Positions 28,955-37,756 of a stretch of DNA of 55,536 nucleotides are shown one piece after another. The translations under genes were made by a program, and so were the position numbers. Under the pieces are notes generated by a model that had not been told where the DNA came from, did no database searches, and was given only the letters and a program-made list of their open reading frames with translations. Location of the stretch: contig JALKBU010000251.1 of the NCBI GenBank assembly GCA_023091735.1, positions 1 through 55,536 on the forward strand, given 5' to 3'. The stretch is from Trichomonas tenax. Taxonomy: Eukaryota > Parabasalia > Trichomonadida > Trichomonadidae. Position 1 is the stretch's first letter. Each line of letters opens with the position of its first letter.

Positions 28955-31942
28955 ATGGATCCATATACTAATCTTTACGACGAGCTTTTTGCATTTGCAA
29001 ACAAGGAAAATAGGGAACTACACAAGAGGATCCTTGCGAAAAACGACGAATTAGCGAAAATAAAGAACGAATGCACTGATTTACAAGATAGATTAAACGT
29101 TCTGAACGAGCATCTTCAGAGTGTTACGACGGAAGTGAAATCTACGCAAGAACTCCTCACAGCGAAAGAGGCACAAGCGAAAGAAGAGCAGCATCTTCAG
29201 CAACTTAGTGAACGAGAATACGGAAAAATCGTTAGTGAAGTCAGCAAACTGGAAGAAGTGACAACAAAAGTCCAAGCAAAGAACAGTGAAGTACAGTCTA
29301 AGATATTTAAGTCACAGCAAAGAATTGAAGCATTCAAAGAGGAATACGCAGCCAACGAAGAACAATTACAGCAGTGGATTCAGGCAGCGCGCGACAAAGA
29401 AGAGGATTTCCTCGTGTTACAACGCTATCAGCGCGAAGATGAAGGAAGAATTCGATCAATGTTGCTTGAAATCGAGAAATCACAGGGAATTGTTGAGCAG
29501 AAGCGCGCAGAACTTGAACAGGAAGTCACCCAGACACGTGCTTTGCAGATAGAATTAGACATGACCGCAGAACAGTTCCGCAAACTTCACGAAGAGAGAA
29601 ATCAGCTCCTGAGCCAGTGGGAGAACACCCTTCAGCAGCTTCAGTCTCTTAATGTGGCAATTGAGAAAACTACAGAAGCATATGATTCCAGGAAAGGAGA
29701 AACAGACAGAATTTCAAATAACGTTCGCGAAGAAAAGAAGAACTTAGAAAAGGCCGAACAAGACAACAAAGCATTGGATCGACGTTTGACAATCGGTGAC
29801 CATCAAGTTACGCAAAAACACAAACAATATGAAATTGATAACGCAAATCTTTTGGAATTTAGCGAAACAGTTGAAACACAGCGTCATGCACTAGACAAAA
29901 CGGAAAGTAATGAGCGTGCCATTCGCGAAGAAATCGAAGAATTTAAGAGAAAAACAGCGCTCGAAGTTCAAAAGAAAGAAAGTTATTTGCAGCGTCTTAA
30001 ACAGACAAAGGATGCTCTTTATACACAGAAAGACTCAACAGAAGAACTCCAGCAACAGACGAATGTCATGAACGAGTTCTTGAAGAAAGAAAACGACACA
30101 TTGAAAGATTTAATGAAGAAGATTGAAGCCGAGAAAGGACAGATTTATAAACTCTCCCAAGCAGTCTATGAAGAACGCAAACGTGAGAAGAACCTCTTAG
30201 CTGAAATGCAGGGCAGCCAAAGCCGTGCAAAGAACCTTCAGTTGAAGATTCAAGAATTCGACAGAGAGACTCAAAAACAGGAAGAATTGAAGTATAACTC
30301 CAACTTCCAAATCCAGCAGATGGAGAGAAAGATCTCTCGTATTGAAGGTGATAGAACAGAAGAAGAAAAGATCGAGTTACAATCGAAGATCGAGCAGCTC
30401 CAGGAGACTCTCTCACAGAAGCTTTCTGTTGAAAAGATGCTCGGGCAGCAGCTCCATAGACTCGATTTGGATCTCAGGCAGACAGCACGCAGAAAAGAAA
30501 ATGCGGAGAAGCAGAAACTTGATTTGGAAACGAAGCTCAACGAGTTAAGACTTGACCAGGACTCATTGGATAAGAGCACTGCAAAGGCCAGAAGCCAGAA
30601 GGAGAATGTTCTCGTCCAAATCAACATGCTTAGGCTTCAGGTTGAAAAGTTATCTGATCAGGTTGCAGCTAAGAGTGATGAATTGATTTCTCTTGAGAAC
30701 CGTCGTCAGCAGCTTCAGCTTTCCATGCAGGAGCGTGTTCTTGAGATCGACGCTCACCTTGCTGCCCTCAGGACAGAATTGAAGACTGAAGAAGAAGCAC
30801 GTCACCTTGCAATCACAGAACTCTCTGAGCGCAAGAAGAGAAGCGAAACACTTCAGGCAAAGTTCAAAGTCATGATGGGCAAGTATCAGAAGGATGGCGA
30901 AGAGGAGCCATCACAGGCTACAAACATCATCAAGTTTGCCAAGGAAAAAGAATATGTCACAAAGAGAGGTGATGAGCTTGAAGCTGAAGTTACAAAGGCT
31001 GTCAAGGAGCTTAGAGCTCTCGAGAAGGCAATGAACAAGATTAATGGCCAGAACACTAAATACAGAGAAGGATTTAAAGCCATTGACCAGAACGATGCTG
31101 ATATGGAACGCAAGAAGACTTTAGAAGAGCAGAAGAAACTCGCGCAGCAGAGATTGAACGCAAGAAGATTCGATGTCAGGAGGAGAAGAGAAGAACATCA
31201 AGCTCTCGATCAAGCACACCAGCAGCAAGAAGACAAGATTGCAGCACTTCAAGCTGAGATACAGAAGATCAAGCCATTCATTGAGAAAACATCTGCCGAG
31301 AACAGAGATCTCAAGGAAAAGCTCAAGAGAGCAAACACGGGTGTTGCCAAGGCTAGAGAAGCTCATAGAAAGAAAGAAAACATTCCACCAGATGCTAATT
31401 ATCCAGCATCACTTTTGGAAATGGACATCGAATTGAAGCTCGCTAAGATCAACATCGAGGAAATGGTATCAGAGTTAACATCTCTTGCAGAGAACAACAG
31501 AGAGATGGAACCAAAGCTTAGACTCGCTTTGTCTCAAGCAGGTATCACAATGAGACAAGTTCCAGCAACTGGTGCCTCTCCGCGTGCAAATATTACAACA
31601 CCAAATGTAAACTCGAGGCCGGCTTCATCGGCTTCATCTGTTAGAAGCGGTCAGTCTTCGGGCCAGGCTTCTGCCAGATCTAACACATCTTTGGCTTCGA
31701 ACGCATCTAGAAAGTCCAATTTGTCGCAGGCATCAAATGCTTCAACAAAGTCTAAGATGAGCGTTGGCAGTGTTAGAAGCAACGCCAGCCAAGGCAGCGT
31801 TCGCAGTAACGCATCTCAAGCAAGCGATCAATCTGACCTTTCAGTTCACAGCAGTAACTCTTCAGCAAGAAGAGCAACAACAGCCGCTGGTCCAAGAATT
31901 GCAAAGCCTGTTACACCAAGAAGAACTGGTGCCAAGAAATAA
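28955..31942 (+). CDS. CCDC39: CCDC39 (FAP59-like), axonemal 96-nm ruler protein
   Basis: The protein is 995 aa, with continuous coiled coil from about residue 15 to 860. The N-terminal ANKENRELHKRILAKNDEL and the later NIIKFAKEKEYVTKRGDELE, KELRALEKAMNKINGQNTKY and REGFKAID match the conserved blocks of CCDC39 (about 940 aa). With CCDC40 it sets the 96-nm repeat of doublet microtubules and positions inner dynein arms and radial spokes. From about residue 866 there is a Ser/Ala/Asn/Arg-rich low-complexity tail with SNAS-type repeats, ending basic (PRRTGAKK). Such tails usually bind microtubules. Codon use is more G+C-rich than in the relic zone, suggesting strong expression. Confidence 0.85.
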   Translation: MDPYTNLYDELFAFANKENRELHKRILAKNDELAKIKNECTDLQDRLNVLNEHLQSVTTEVKSTQELLTAKEAQAKEEQHLQQLSEREYGKIVSEVSKLEEVTTKVQAKNSEVQSKIFKSQQRIEAFKEEYAANEEQLQQWIQAARDKEEDFLVLQRYQREDEGRIRSMLLEIEKSQGIVEQKRAELEQEVTQTRALQIELDMTAEQFRKLHEERNQLLSQWENTLQQLQSLNVAIEKTTEAYDSRKGETDRISNNVREEKKNLEKAEQDNKALDRRLTIGDHQVTQKHKQYEIDNANLLEFSETVETQRHALDKTESNERAIREEIEEFKRKTALEVQKKESYLQRLKQTKDALYTQKDSTEELQQQTNVMNEFLKKENDTLKDLMKKIEAEKGQIYKLSQAVYEERKREKNLLAEMQGSQSRAKNLQLKIQEFDRETQKQEELKYNSNFQIQQMERKISRIEGDRTEEEKIELQSKIEQLQETLSQKLSVEKMLGQQLHRLDLDLRQTARRKENAEKQKLDLETKLNELRLDQDSLDKSTAKARSQKENVLVQINMLRLQVEKLSDQVAAKSDELISLENRRQQLQLSMQERVLEIDAHLAALRTELKTEEEARHLAITELSERKKRSETLQAKFKVMMGKYQKDGEEEPSQATNIIKFAKEKEYVTKRGDELEAEVTKAVKELRALEKAMNKINGQNTKYREGFKAIDQNDADMERKKTLEEQKKLAQQRLNARRFDVRRRREEHQALDQAHQQQEDKIAALQAEIQKIKPFIEKTSAENRDLKEKLKRANTGVAKAREAHRKKENIPPDANYPASLLEMDIELKLAKINIEEMVSELTSLAENNREMEPKLRLALSQAGITMRQVPATGASPRANITTPNVNSRPASSASSVRSGQSSGQASARSNTSLASNASRKSNLSQASNASTKSKMSVGSVRSNASQGSVRSNASQASDQSDLSVHSSNSSARRATTAAGPRIAKPVTPRRTGAKK

Positions 31943-32209
31943 GTGTTGTTCCGTTTATTATTTGTAAAATAGCTCCTTTTATATATATAGAAATTAATCA
32001 TTTATTTGTGGCTTAACTTATGACCCATTCAATATATATCAGATTAGCAGCGTTACAATGAGTTTTTGATATATAAATATATATATTTTTGAGGAATTTT
32101 AGTTTGAGGATTATACATTATGATATATGTTGTGTTTTTGAGAGAGTTTTATTGTGTTTCGAGCTCTACCTTCAACACAAAAAAGCGAAATGAAAAGTTT
32201 TGGAAAATA

Positions 32210-32239
32210 TTTGACGTTTTGACACGTAAACGTCAAATT
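32210..32239 (+). promoter_or_regulatory. promoter element of PDI gene
   Basis: TTTGACGTTTTGACACGTAA followed by ACGTCAAATT ends only 4 bp before the ATG at 32244. It includes the clearest TGACACGTAAA copy in the window plus a flanking GACGTTTT/AAACGTC inverted pair. The very short gap implies an extremely short 5' leader. Confidence 0.5.
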
Positions 32240-32243
32240 AATA

Positions 32244-33608
32244 ATGCTCAATATATTGACATTGTTGAGTGTTCTTTTCCCTCTTTTTGAGGATCCGAAC
32301 ACTGAGTTCCTGTGTGACAATAATTTCACTCAAGTTTTATCTCCACTTAGGGATGCTTTTGTTTTTATCAAATCAAAGAAATGTCCGCATTGCGCTGAGT
32401 TTTATCCGAATTTTGAAGTCCTTGCACGCCAAAACCCCCATAAAACTAAGTTTTACGTTGTAGATTTCGACAGTTGCCCGAAAACTGTTAGACATTTCAA
32501 TGTTTCTGGCTTTCCAACGCTTGTTTTCCCAAGATACCTCAACAGATACTCTTACTGCAACACAAGAGATATAAATGGGCCACTTCAAGCTTGTATGGAT
32601 GAAAAATATTTTCCTGCTGGACAAATTATTCACACACACAAAGAGATAATCGACATAATCAGCAGAAATCAAAGCTTTTTCTTGTCAAATCACCAGCTTT
32701 CGGCTGCTGAAAAGCGAGAAGTAGATGAATTCACTCCCGAAAACAAATTTTACAGCCTTAATTCATGGGAATTCATGAATATGATTCTTCCGCAATACAA
32801 GCCGCAAACAAATCTCATATATTATCGCGCAGAAGATCGCCAATTTTTGGACGTCTCAAATAAGATCGATATAAAAGTGATTTCGAATTTCCTTGCACAA
32901 AACAAGAATCCACTATACATCAAATACTCACCAGAGAATGTAAATGATGTGTTTATCGTTGGAAAAAAGTTTGTAATGATAAAATTCGACAAAACAACTG
33001 ATGGATTCAAGAATTCGGACTTAAGAATCCTCGAAGAAGCAGGAAACACTGGTGAAAAAGTTGTTTACTTCACATCTCAAACATCAGCTGTTTTTAATGA
33101 CGTGATTCAACCTCCGGAAGATGCTCCAACACCGGTCATTGCTATGGTTGAAATAACAATGGATGCTGATCCTCCTAAATGGATTAGACTCACTAATCAG
33201 TCACCAAAAGATTTTATCAAAGACGTTGTTTCTGGAAAGCTCAAACCATACATAAAATCCGAAGAACTTCCTACCGACAATGATGGCCCCATCAAACGCA
33301 TTGTTGCATTAAATTATAAGGAAGAAGTTGTGAATGCAAACAAACCTTTTGTTTTATTGATTTACAACAGCGAAAATTATGTAACTTATGTCTTACAAGA
33401 AAAGCTGGTTGATGCAGAAGCTGAAATAGGAAATACCGCTATATTTGGAATGGTTGATATCAGCAAAAACGCAATTCCATTATCTTTTACTGAAAATCCA
33501 CCGATAATTGCAATAATTAATAAAGACAGAACTTCTTATTATACAAGAAGTGAAAAAGCCACGCTTGTTCAATGGATACAAGCAAAAATTAATAATAACG
33601 AATTATAA
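32244..33608 (+). CDS. protein disulfide isomerase-like ER protein, one CXXC
   Basis: The protein is 454 aa. A signal peptide (MLNILTLLSVLFPLF) leads to a thioredoxin domain with KKCPHCAEFYPNFEVLA: active site Cys47-Pro-His-Cys50, and cis-proline block VSGFPTLVFP. Typical PDI has two CGHC domains. A later thioredoxin-like domain (about residues 355-450) has VLLIYNSENYVTYVLQ where the second CXXC would be, so only one redox site remains. The middle resembles the redox-inactive b-type domains. The C-terminus NNNEL may act as a weak KDEL-like retrieval signal. It would form or rearrange disulfides in ER clients, alongside the UGGT-like protein in this window. It converges with the next gene across 102 bp. 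Confidence 0.82.
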   Translation: MLNILTLLSVLFPLFEDPNTEFLCDNNFTQVLSPLRDAFVFIKSKKCPHCAEFYPNFEVLARQNPHKTKFYVVDFDSCPKTVRHFNVSGFPTLVFPRYLNRYSYCNTRDINGPLQACMDEKYFPAGQIIHTHKEIIDIISRNQSFFLSNHQLSAAEKREVDEFTPENKFYSLNSWEFMNMILPQYKPQTNLIYYRAEDRQFLDVSNKIDIKVISNFLAQNKNPLYIKYSPENVNDVFIVGKKFVMIKFDKTTDGFKNSDLRILEEAGNTGEKVVYFTSQTSAVFNDVIQPPEDAPTPVIAMVEITMDADPPKWIRLTNQSPKDFIKDVVSGKLKPYIKSEELPTDNDGPIKRIVALNYKEEVVNANKPFVLLIYNSENYVTYVLQEKLVDAEAEIGNTAIFGMVDISKNAIPLSFTENPPIIAIINKDRTSYYTRSEKATLVQWIQAKINNNEL

Positions 33609-33710
33609 ATTTGAATTTTTGTTAAATAAACGTTATTTATATGTGTTATTTCGTAAGCAATAATATAATTTAATACAAACATGATTATTAAAATGAAAAT
33701 TAAAAATGAA

Positions 33711-35084
33711 TTATTCAATTGGCGGAAAATAAAGAGACATAAACGCGTCAACCCTCCTTCTCTTTTTCTCTGTGTAGAGCTCACTATTGTCGAAGTGATT
33801 GTGCATTTCCTGAACCAAATCAAGAAATTCGGATTCTTCAAATACCGAGCGGAGTCTTATGTCTTTATTTGTTACTGATGCAGTTTGGAAAACATTGGAA
33901 AGTGTATCGAATATGCTGAGAAAACCTAAAACATCCCTTTCTTCATCATAAAATCCCATCCTGTAGACTATTATTTCAGGAAAAATCGTTGTTAACATCA
34001 TTTCAAGCAAAATATGAGGATGTGCTAATCCCATTATGGAAATTGTTGCATCAGCAACATATCTTTTGCACGGCATTGGCGAAGATGTATATAGATCAAT
34101 AACCTGTTGGCAAAACACATTCATATCATAGCCAATGAAATAGCTGTTTTTGTTGTGAACAAGCATTGAAATTGCATATGCTGCAGCAGCCGCAACATTT
34201 ATATCTCTTTCTTCACCGAGATATTTAAGAATCCTTTCTAAGTCGACTGGTATATCTACAGGAAAGCTGGATGCAATTCCAACTGCATTTAATGCCGACT
34301 GCGCAGTAATCGGAGAGTAATCCATGATTTCAAAAAGCATTGCAAGAATGTCAACGATTTTAATTTTTGGCTCGATTCTAGATGATATGTTGTACAATAT
34401 TTGTGCAATAGTATTAAATTCACTCTCCACTTTACCGGTAATAATAACAATCGATGCATCTAATAAAACGCGCATTTCTTGTTCATTTAGTTGATATCGA
34501 GAACACGAATAGAAGTACTGTATTACACTTTTGATGATATCTTCGTTATTATTCAAATTGAATTGTTCGAAAATTTCGTTTATTGGGAAGTAAAATGTGA
34601 CACGTCCTTGAAGGATTCTGTTATGGTATGCGACGTGCGATATAATCTTCAGTATTTCAAGGCTCGTTGGATCGTTATTCACTTGAATTAATTCTTGCAA
34701 AACTTGAAACATTCCTTGGTCATAAAATGGCTGAATGAAGTCCCATTCCTGTACTAAAACTGTTATTGATATGATTTTAAGCATTTCGAAAGTGTATCGA
34801 TCTTGATTGTGCATATGATCCAAAAAGTCATTGAAAAGTTGTCTGATTCCTTCTTTTTGTAGACACCTCAGATCGGCCTTGTGTATTAAGTTCTCAAAGG
34901 TCAGCAAAAGCTCTGTCATTGATTTAAATCTAAAATTTCTCTCTGCTGCTTGCTTTAATTGCTCGAAAACTTCGAGAAGCTGTTCCATTATTTGATATCT
35001 GAGCTCATTTATCTCAGAGTCGTTCGATGGATCGATTTGTTTTTCCTTATTTTGTCGTTTGAATTGTTCGTCTTTATAATCCAT
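33711..35084 (-). CDS. ARM/HEAT-like solenoid protein, 457 aa
   Basis: After a charged N-terminus (MDYKDEQFKRQNKEKQ) the protein is a run of paired amphipathic helices of about 40 residues with ARM-like small-residue turns (TSLEILKIISHVAYHNRI, AQSALNAVGIASSF, NVAAAAAYAISMLVHNKN, YVADATISIMGLAHPH). No catalytic or membrane element is present. The basic lysine/arginine head followed by ARM repeats distantly recalls importin-alpha-type adaptors. The head lacks a convincing importin-beta-binding pattern, and Trp-Asn ladders of importin-alpha are not obvious. A scaffold role is inferred; specific function is unknown. Confidence 0.65.
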   Translation of the reverse strand: MDYKDEQFKRQNKEKQIDPSNDSEINELRYQIMEQLLEVFEQLKQAAERNFRFKSMTELLLTFENLIHKADLRCLQKEGIRQLFNDFLDHMHNQDRYTFEMLKIISITVLVQEWDFIQPFYDQGMFQVLQELIQVNNDPTSLEILKIISHVAYHNRILQGRVTFYFPINEIFEQFNLNNNEDIIKSVIQYFYSCSRYQLNEQEMRVLLDASIVIITGKVESEFNTIAQILYNISSRIEPKIKIVDILAMLFEIMDYSPITAQSALNAVGIASSFPVDIPVDLERILKYLGEERDINVAAAAAYAISMLVHNKNSYFIGYDMNVFCQQVIDLYTSSPMPCKRYVADATISIMGLAHPHILLEMMLTTIFPEIIVYRMGFYDEERDVLGFLSIFDTLSNVFQTASVTNKDIRLRSVFEESEFLDLVQEMHNHFDNSELYTEKKRRRVDAFMSLYFPPIE

Positions 35085-35093
35085 TATTTTTGA

Positions 35094-35110
35094 CTTTTGT
35101 CATGTAAATT
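35094..35110 (-). promoter_or_regulatory. promoter element of ARM-like gene
   Basis: The minus strand reads AATTTACATGACAAAAG ending 9 bp before the ATG at 35084. This is the reverse-orientation form of the recurrent motif. Confidence 0.5.
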
Positions 35111-35635
35111 GATGATTGCATTCAATCACTTTCTCATGAAGAATCATTATAACTTTCCAATTCTCTCTAGCCATAAGATCACTTGGTTTTAGCACCTCTT
35201 TTCATAAGAAAGATAATCTTAGAATTTGCTGTATTGACAAACTCGTAGTTAAAATATTTTTATTAGTGACCAAATAATTTGAAAGAATCTCATATAATTT
35301 TTCCTGTGTGTTACCTCAAAAAAAATACATCATCACATGGTAAAACTTTGAAGTCAAAACGACAATAATGAGTTTTGCGATAAAAGGTTGAATACGTTCA
35401 AACAACAGCTTCGTTGGTTGAAAGTGGAGATTTAGAATATCATTTTTCATGGACATGATATTTTTGAGTAATTTTGACATGTAAAATTTAAAGTTGGCAA
35501 AATATATGATTAGTTCATATTTTGGCTCCAAAATGCTAAAAATAAATAAAACAGAATGTGTAGAGTCCAAATATTAGACTCCGGTGAATTAAAAAATAAA
35601 AAAGCAATTTCATAAAGAAAAAAAATAAGTCGCAA
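35111..35635. other. intergenic region with one motif copy
   Basis: This is the spacer between divergent genes. TTTTGACATGTAAAATTT at 35472-35489 is a good motif copy, but about 150 bp from the next plus-strand ATG. No RNA gene or further ORF is supported. Confidence 0.4.
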
Positions 35636-36454
35636 ATGCACATATCTTTTTTCGAAGATTCGATGACTAGCGAATTGACAAACAGGGCGAATGTGTGGAA
35701 GGCAGCACACCAGAAGAAGCTGCAGACAGAGCAGCTCCACATCGAGCAGATTGAGTCGAATATTCAGCAAAATATTAATCTAAATAAGCCTCCGTGCAAA
35801 GTACAAACTCTCGAGAATTACACCGCGTGCAAAATGAAGGTGTTGACTTATTCGAGGACAATTAACGAAATACAGACAATTACTGAAAATATGGATTCTA
35901 TTGTTAACAAAGAAGCGTCAGATGACGTTTTCAGTTCACTCGGCTACCTCAGGGCTATGACGATGCTCGATTCTAGTGGTTTTGGGCTCGATCAGATGAA
36001 ACAAATTTTAGCAAAAGCTCCGCAAGCAGCTCCAATTGCTGACCACGCATCTCTTATTACATACGGAAAGTGTAACCCAACAGAAGAAGACGTTATTCAC
36101 TTGACAGAAGATCTCGAAGAAAAATTAGGATTAAGAAATATCTTAAAGGCCGTTTTAATGGGTTCAGAGGATTATAAATCGAAAATTATTTTGCTAGAAT
36201 CCATCAAAAAGCAACAATCACAACTTAATCAAACATCAAATCCCCCAGCAGATCCGCAACCACCGTCAAACCCACCATATCAACCACCTCCTTCGAATCC
36301 TGGATATTCTGCACCTCCTGCACCTTTACAACCGCATCAGCAAGAAAATGTGCCAAATCAAGATGATTTAGAAGATATGAAACCACTCAAACCAGGTGAA
36401 AATACTGGATATAAGTCTCCTTATAAGCTGAAAAGTTTCAAAGCCAAAAAATAA
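35636..36454 (+). CDS. unknown protein with proline-rich C-terminus, 272 aa
   Basis: Residues about 10-190 are helical and soluble (SELTNRANVWKAAHQKKLQT; EDLEEKLGLRNILKAVLMGS). The stretch from about 200 to 245 is rich in Pro, Gln and Asn (DPQPPSNPPYQPPPSNPGYS), and the end is basic (YKSPYKLKSFKAKK). The proline part could bind WW, SH3 or profilin-type partners. No known family is recognised. A second in-frame ATG at 35663 (MTSELTNRANVW) is an equally good start. The stop faces the next gene's stop over 117 bp. Confidence 0.65.
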   Translation: MHISFFEDSMTSELTNRANVWKAAHQKKLQTEQLHIEQIESNIQQNINLNKPPCKVQTLENYTACKMKVLTYSRTINEIQTITENMDSIVNKEASDDVFSSLGYLRAMTMLDSSGFGLDQMKQILAKAPQAAPIADHASLITYGKCNPTEEDVIHLTEDLEEKLGLRNILKAVLMGSEDYKSKIILLESIKKQQSQLNQTSNPPADPQPPSNPPYQPPPSNPGYSAPPAPLQPHQQENVPNQDDLEDMKPLKPGENTGYKSPYKLKSFKAKK

Positions 36455-36571
36455 TTGATAATTTTTATTATTTTGATATTTGTTATTGTTTAATCTTATT
36501 AAAGATCTATGGTTATTTCATGATATATCTAACAAACAAATTTTATTTCAAAAACAAGCAAACACATAAAT

Positions 36572-37288
36572 TTAAACTCTATTTAATCCAGGGGACGGAT
36601 TCACTTGAACTAAGTACTTCAAAGATATTGGAACGATCGTGGGCACATCTGGATTATCATATTTTGCTTCATTATTAATAGATATAAAACCAAAATCAGG
36701 AAGTCCGTGTCCTGATGGAAATTTTACGTGCTCCAGTTGCGGGAACATGTGCTTTGGGTATGAGCTTGTTAAGTTCTTTTGTTGTCTAAATTTTTCCATT
36801 TTCGCTCGAAAACCTGTTTTTGGCTCTTCTTCTGGTGTGTCGTGAGCGGCTAGTTGAATTTTTGCTTTGGAAGCACCGACTCGTGAGAAAATATTGTATT
36901 TTTTGCATGCATCGAAAGATATTCCTTTTGAAAATACAAAATTCAAAAATCTGTGTGGCGAAACGAGATCTACCTCTCCATTTGAGTTTGATGCCAGAAT
37001 TATGAGTCTATTTGCAAAAATTAAAGATTGAGCTTCCAAAAAACTGAAGAAGAATCGATTGTCTGGTGTCTGTGTGAACTGCATATAACACCTTTGGCCC
37101 TTTATCTTGTAAACGATGATTGTTTTTTCGTCTTTATCGAGATATCCAATAACATTTGATGTAACTTTCCATTTCGCGCATTTATCGATATATGTGATTA
37201 TTTCTTGGAGTGGTTCTCCGTAATTTCCATCCCTTCGCCTCTGGAAATGCGTTAATTCTGGTTTAGGAAGAAAATCACCGTTTTTCAT
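36572..37288 (-). CDS. unknown soluble protein, 238 aa
   Basis: Started at MKNGDFLPKPELTHFQRRRD; the frame extends further only by TTG codons. The middle has alternating hydrophobic strands and helices (SNVIGYLDKDEKTIIVYKIK; NRFFFSFLEAQSLIFANRLI), suggesting a compact alpha/beta domain. The last 90 residues are basic and less ordered (GFRAKMEKFRQQKNL). No signal peptide, membrane span or catalytic motif is seen, and the family is not recognised. A TTTTTGACATAAAAAG motif-like site lies about 190 bp before the ATG. Confidence 0.6.
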   Translation of the reverse strand: MKNGDFLPKPELTHFQRRRDGNYGEPLQEIITYIDKCAKWKVTSNVIGYLDKDEKTIIVYKIKGQRCYMQFTQTPDNRFFFSFLEAQSLIFANRLIILASNSNGEVDLVSPHRFLNFVFSKGISFDACKKYNIFSRVGASKAKIQLAAHDTPEEEPKTGFRAKMEKFRQQKNLTSSYPKHMFPQLEHVKFPSGHGLPDFGFISINNEAKYDNPDVPTIVPISLKYLVQVNPSPGLNRV

Positions 37289-37756
37289 TTTTTGCAAAAA
37301 TGATGAAAAATTGAGATTCTCAAAATCTCCTTTATTATAATATAACAACACATGAAAAACACAATACAACAATCCTCTCCTTTAACATCATATAATGAAC
37401 TCTCTTGTTCGCTGTGTTTTCATCTTTAATATCAATAAAATATTGCTTAAACCAAGCATTAGCACTCGATGTCTTTTTATGTCAAAAAATGTCTTCATTC
37501 TCCATTACTGAATCATTTTAACTTATTCATATTATAGCTCTTTCCATACTCTATCATTATCGTTATCAAATCTCGAATCATCATTTAAAAAAGTGATTTA
37601 ATTTGAAGATGGAAAATCGATATTGATTTGTATACGGAAGATTTAATTTTAACAATTTATATAAGGATGTCGGTTTTGGGGGTGCCGGGATGCCTTTTTT
37701 CGTTTCGCTGGGGAACAGGATACTTAATTTATATTGAGTTTTCTCTAAATAAAAAC
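37289..37756. other. intergenic region between two minus-strand genes
   Basis: It contains the motif-like TTTTTATGTCAAAAAATG near 37478-37495 and a short G-rich patch (GTCGGTTTTGGGGGTGCCGG, 37670-37689) that stands out from the A+T-rich background. No gene is supported. Confidence 0.4.
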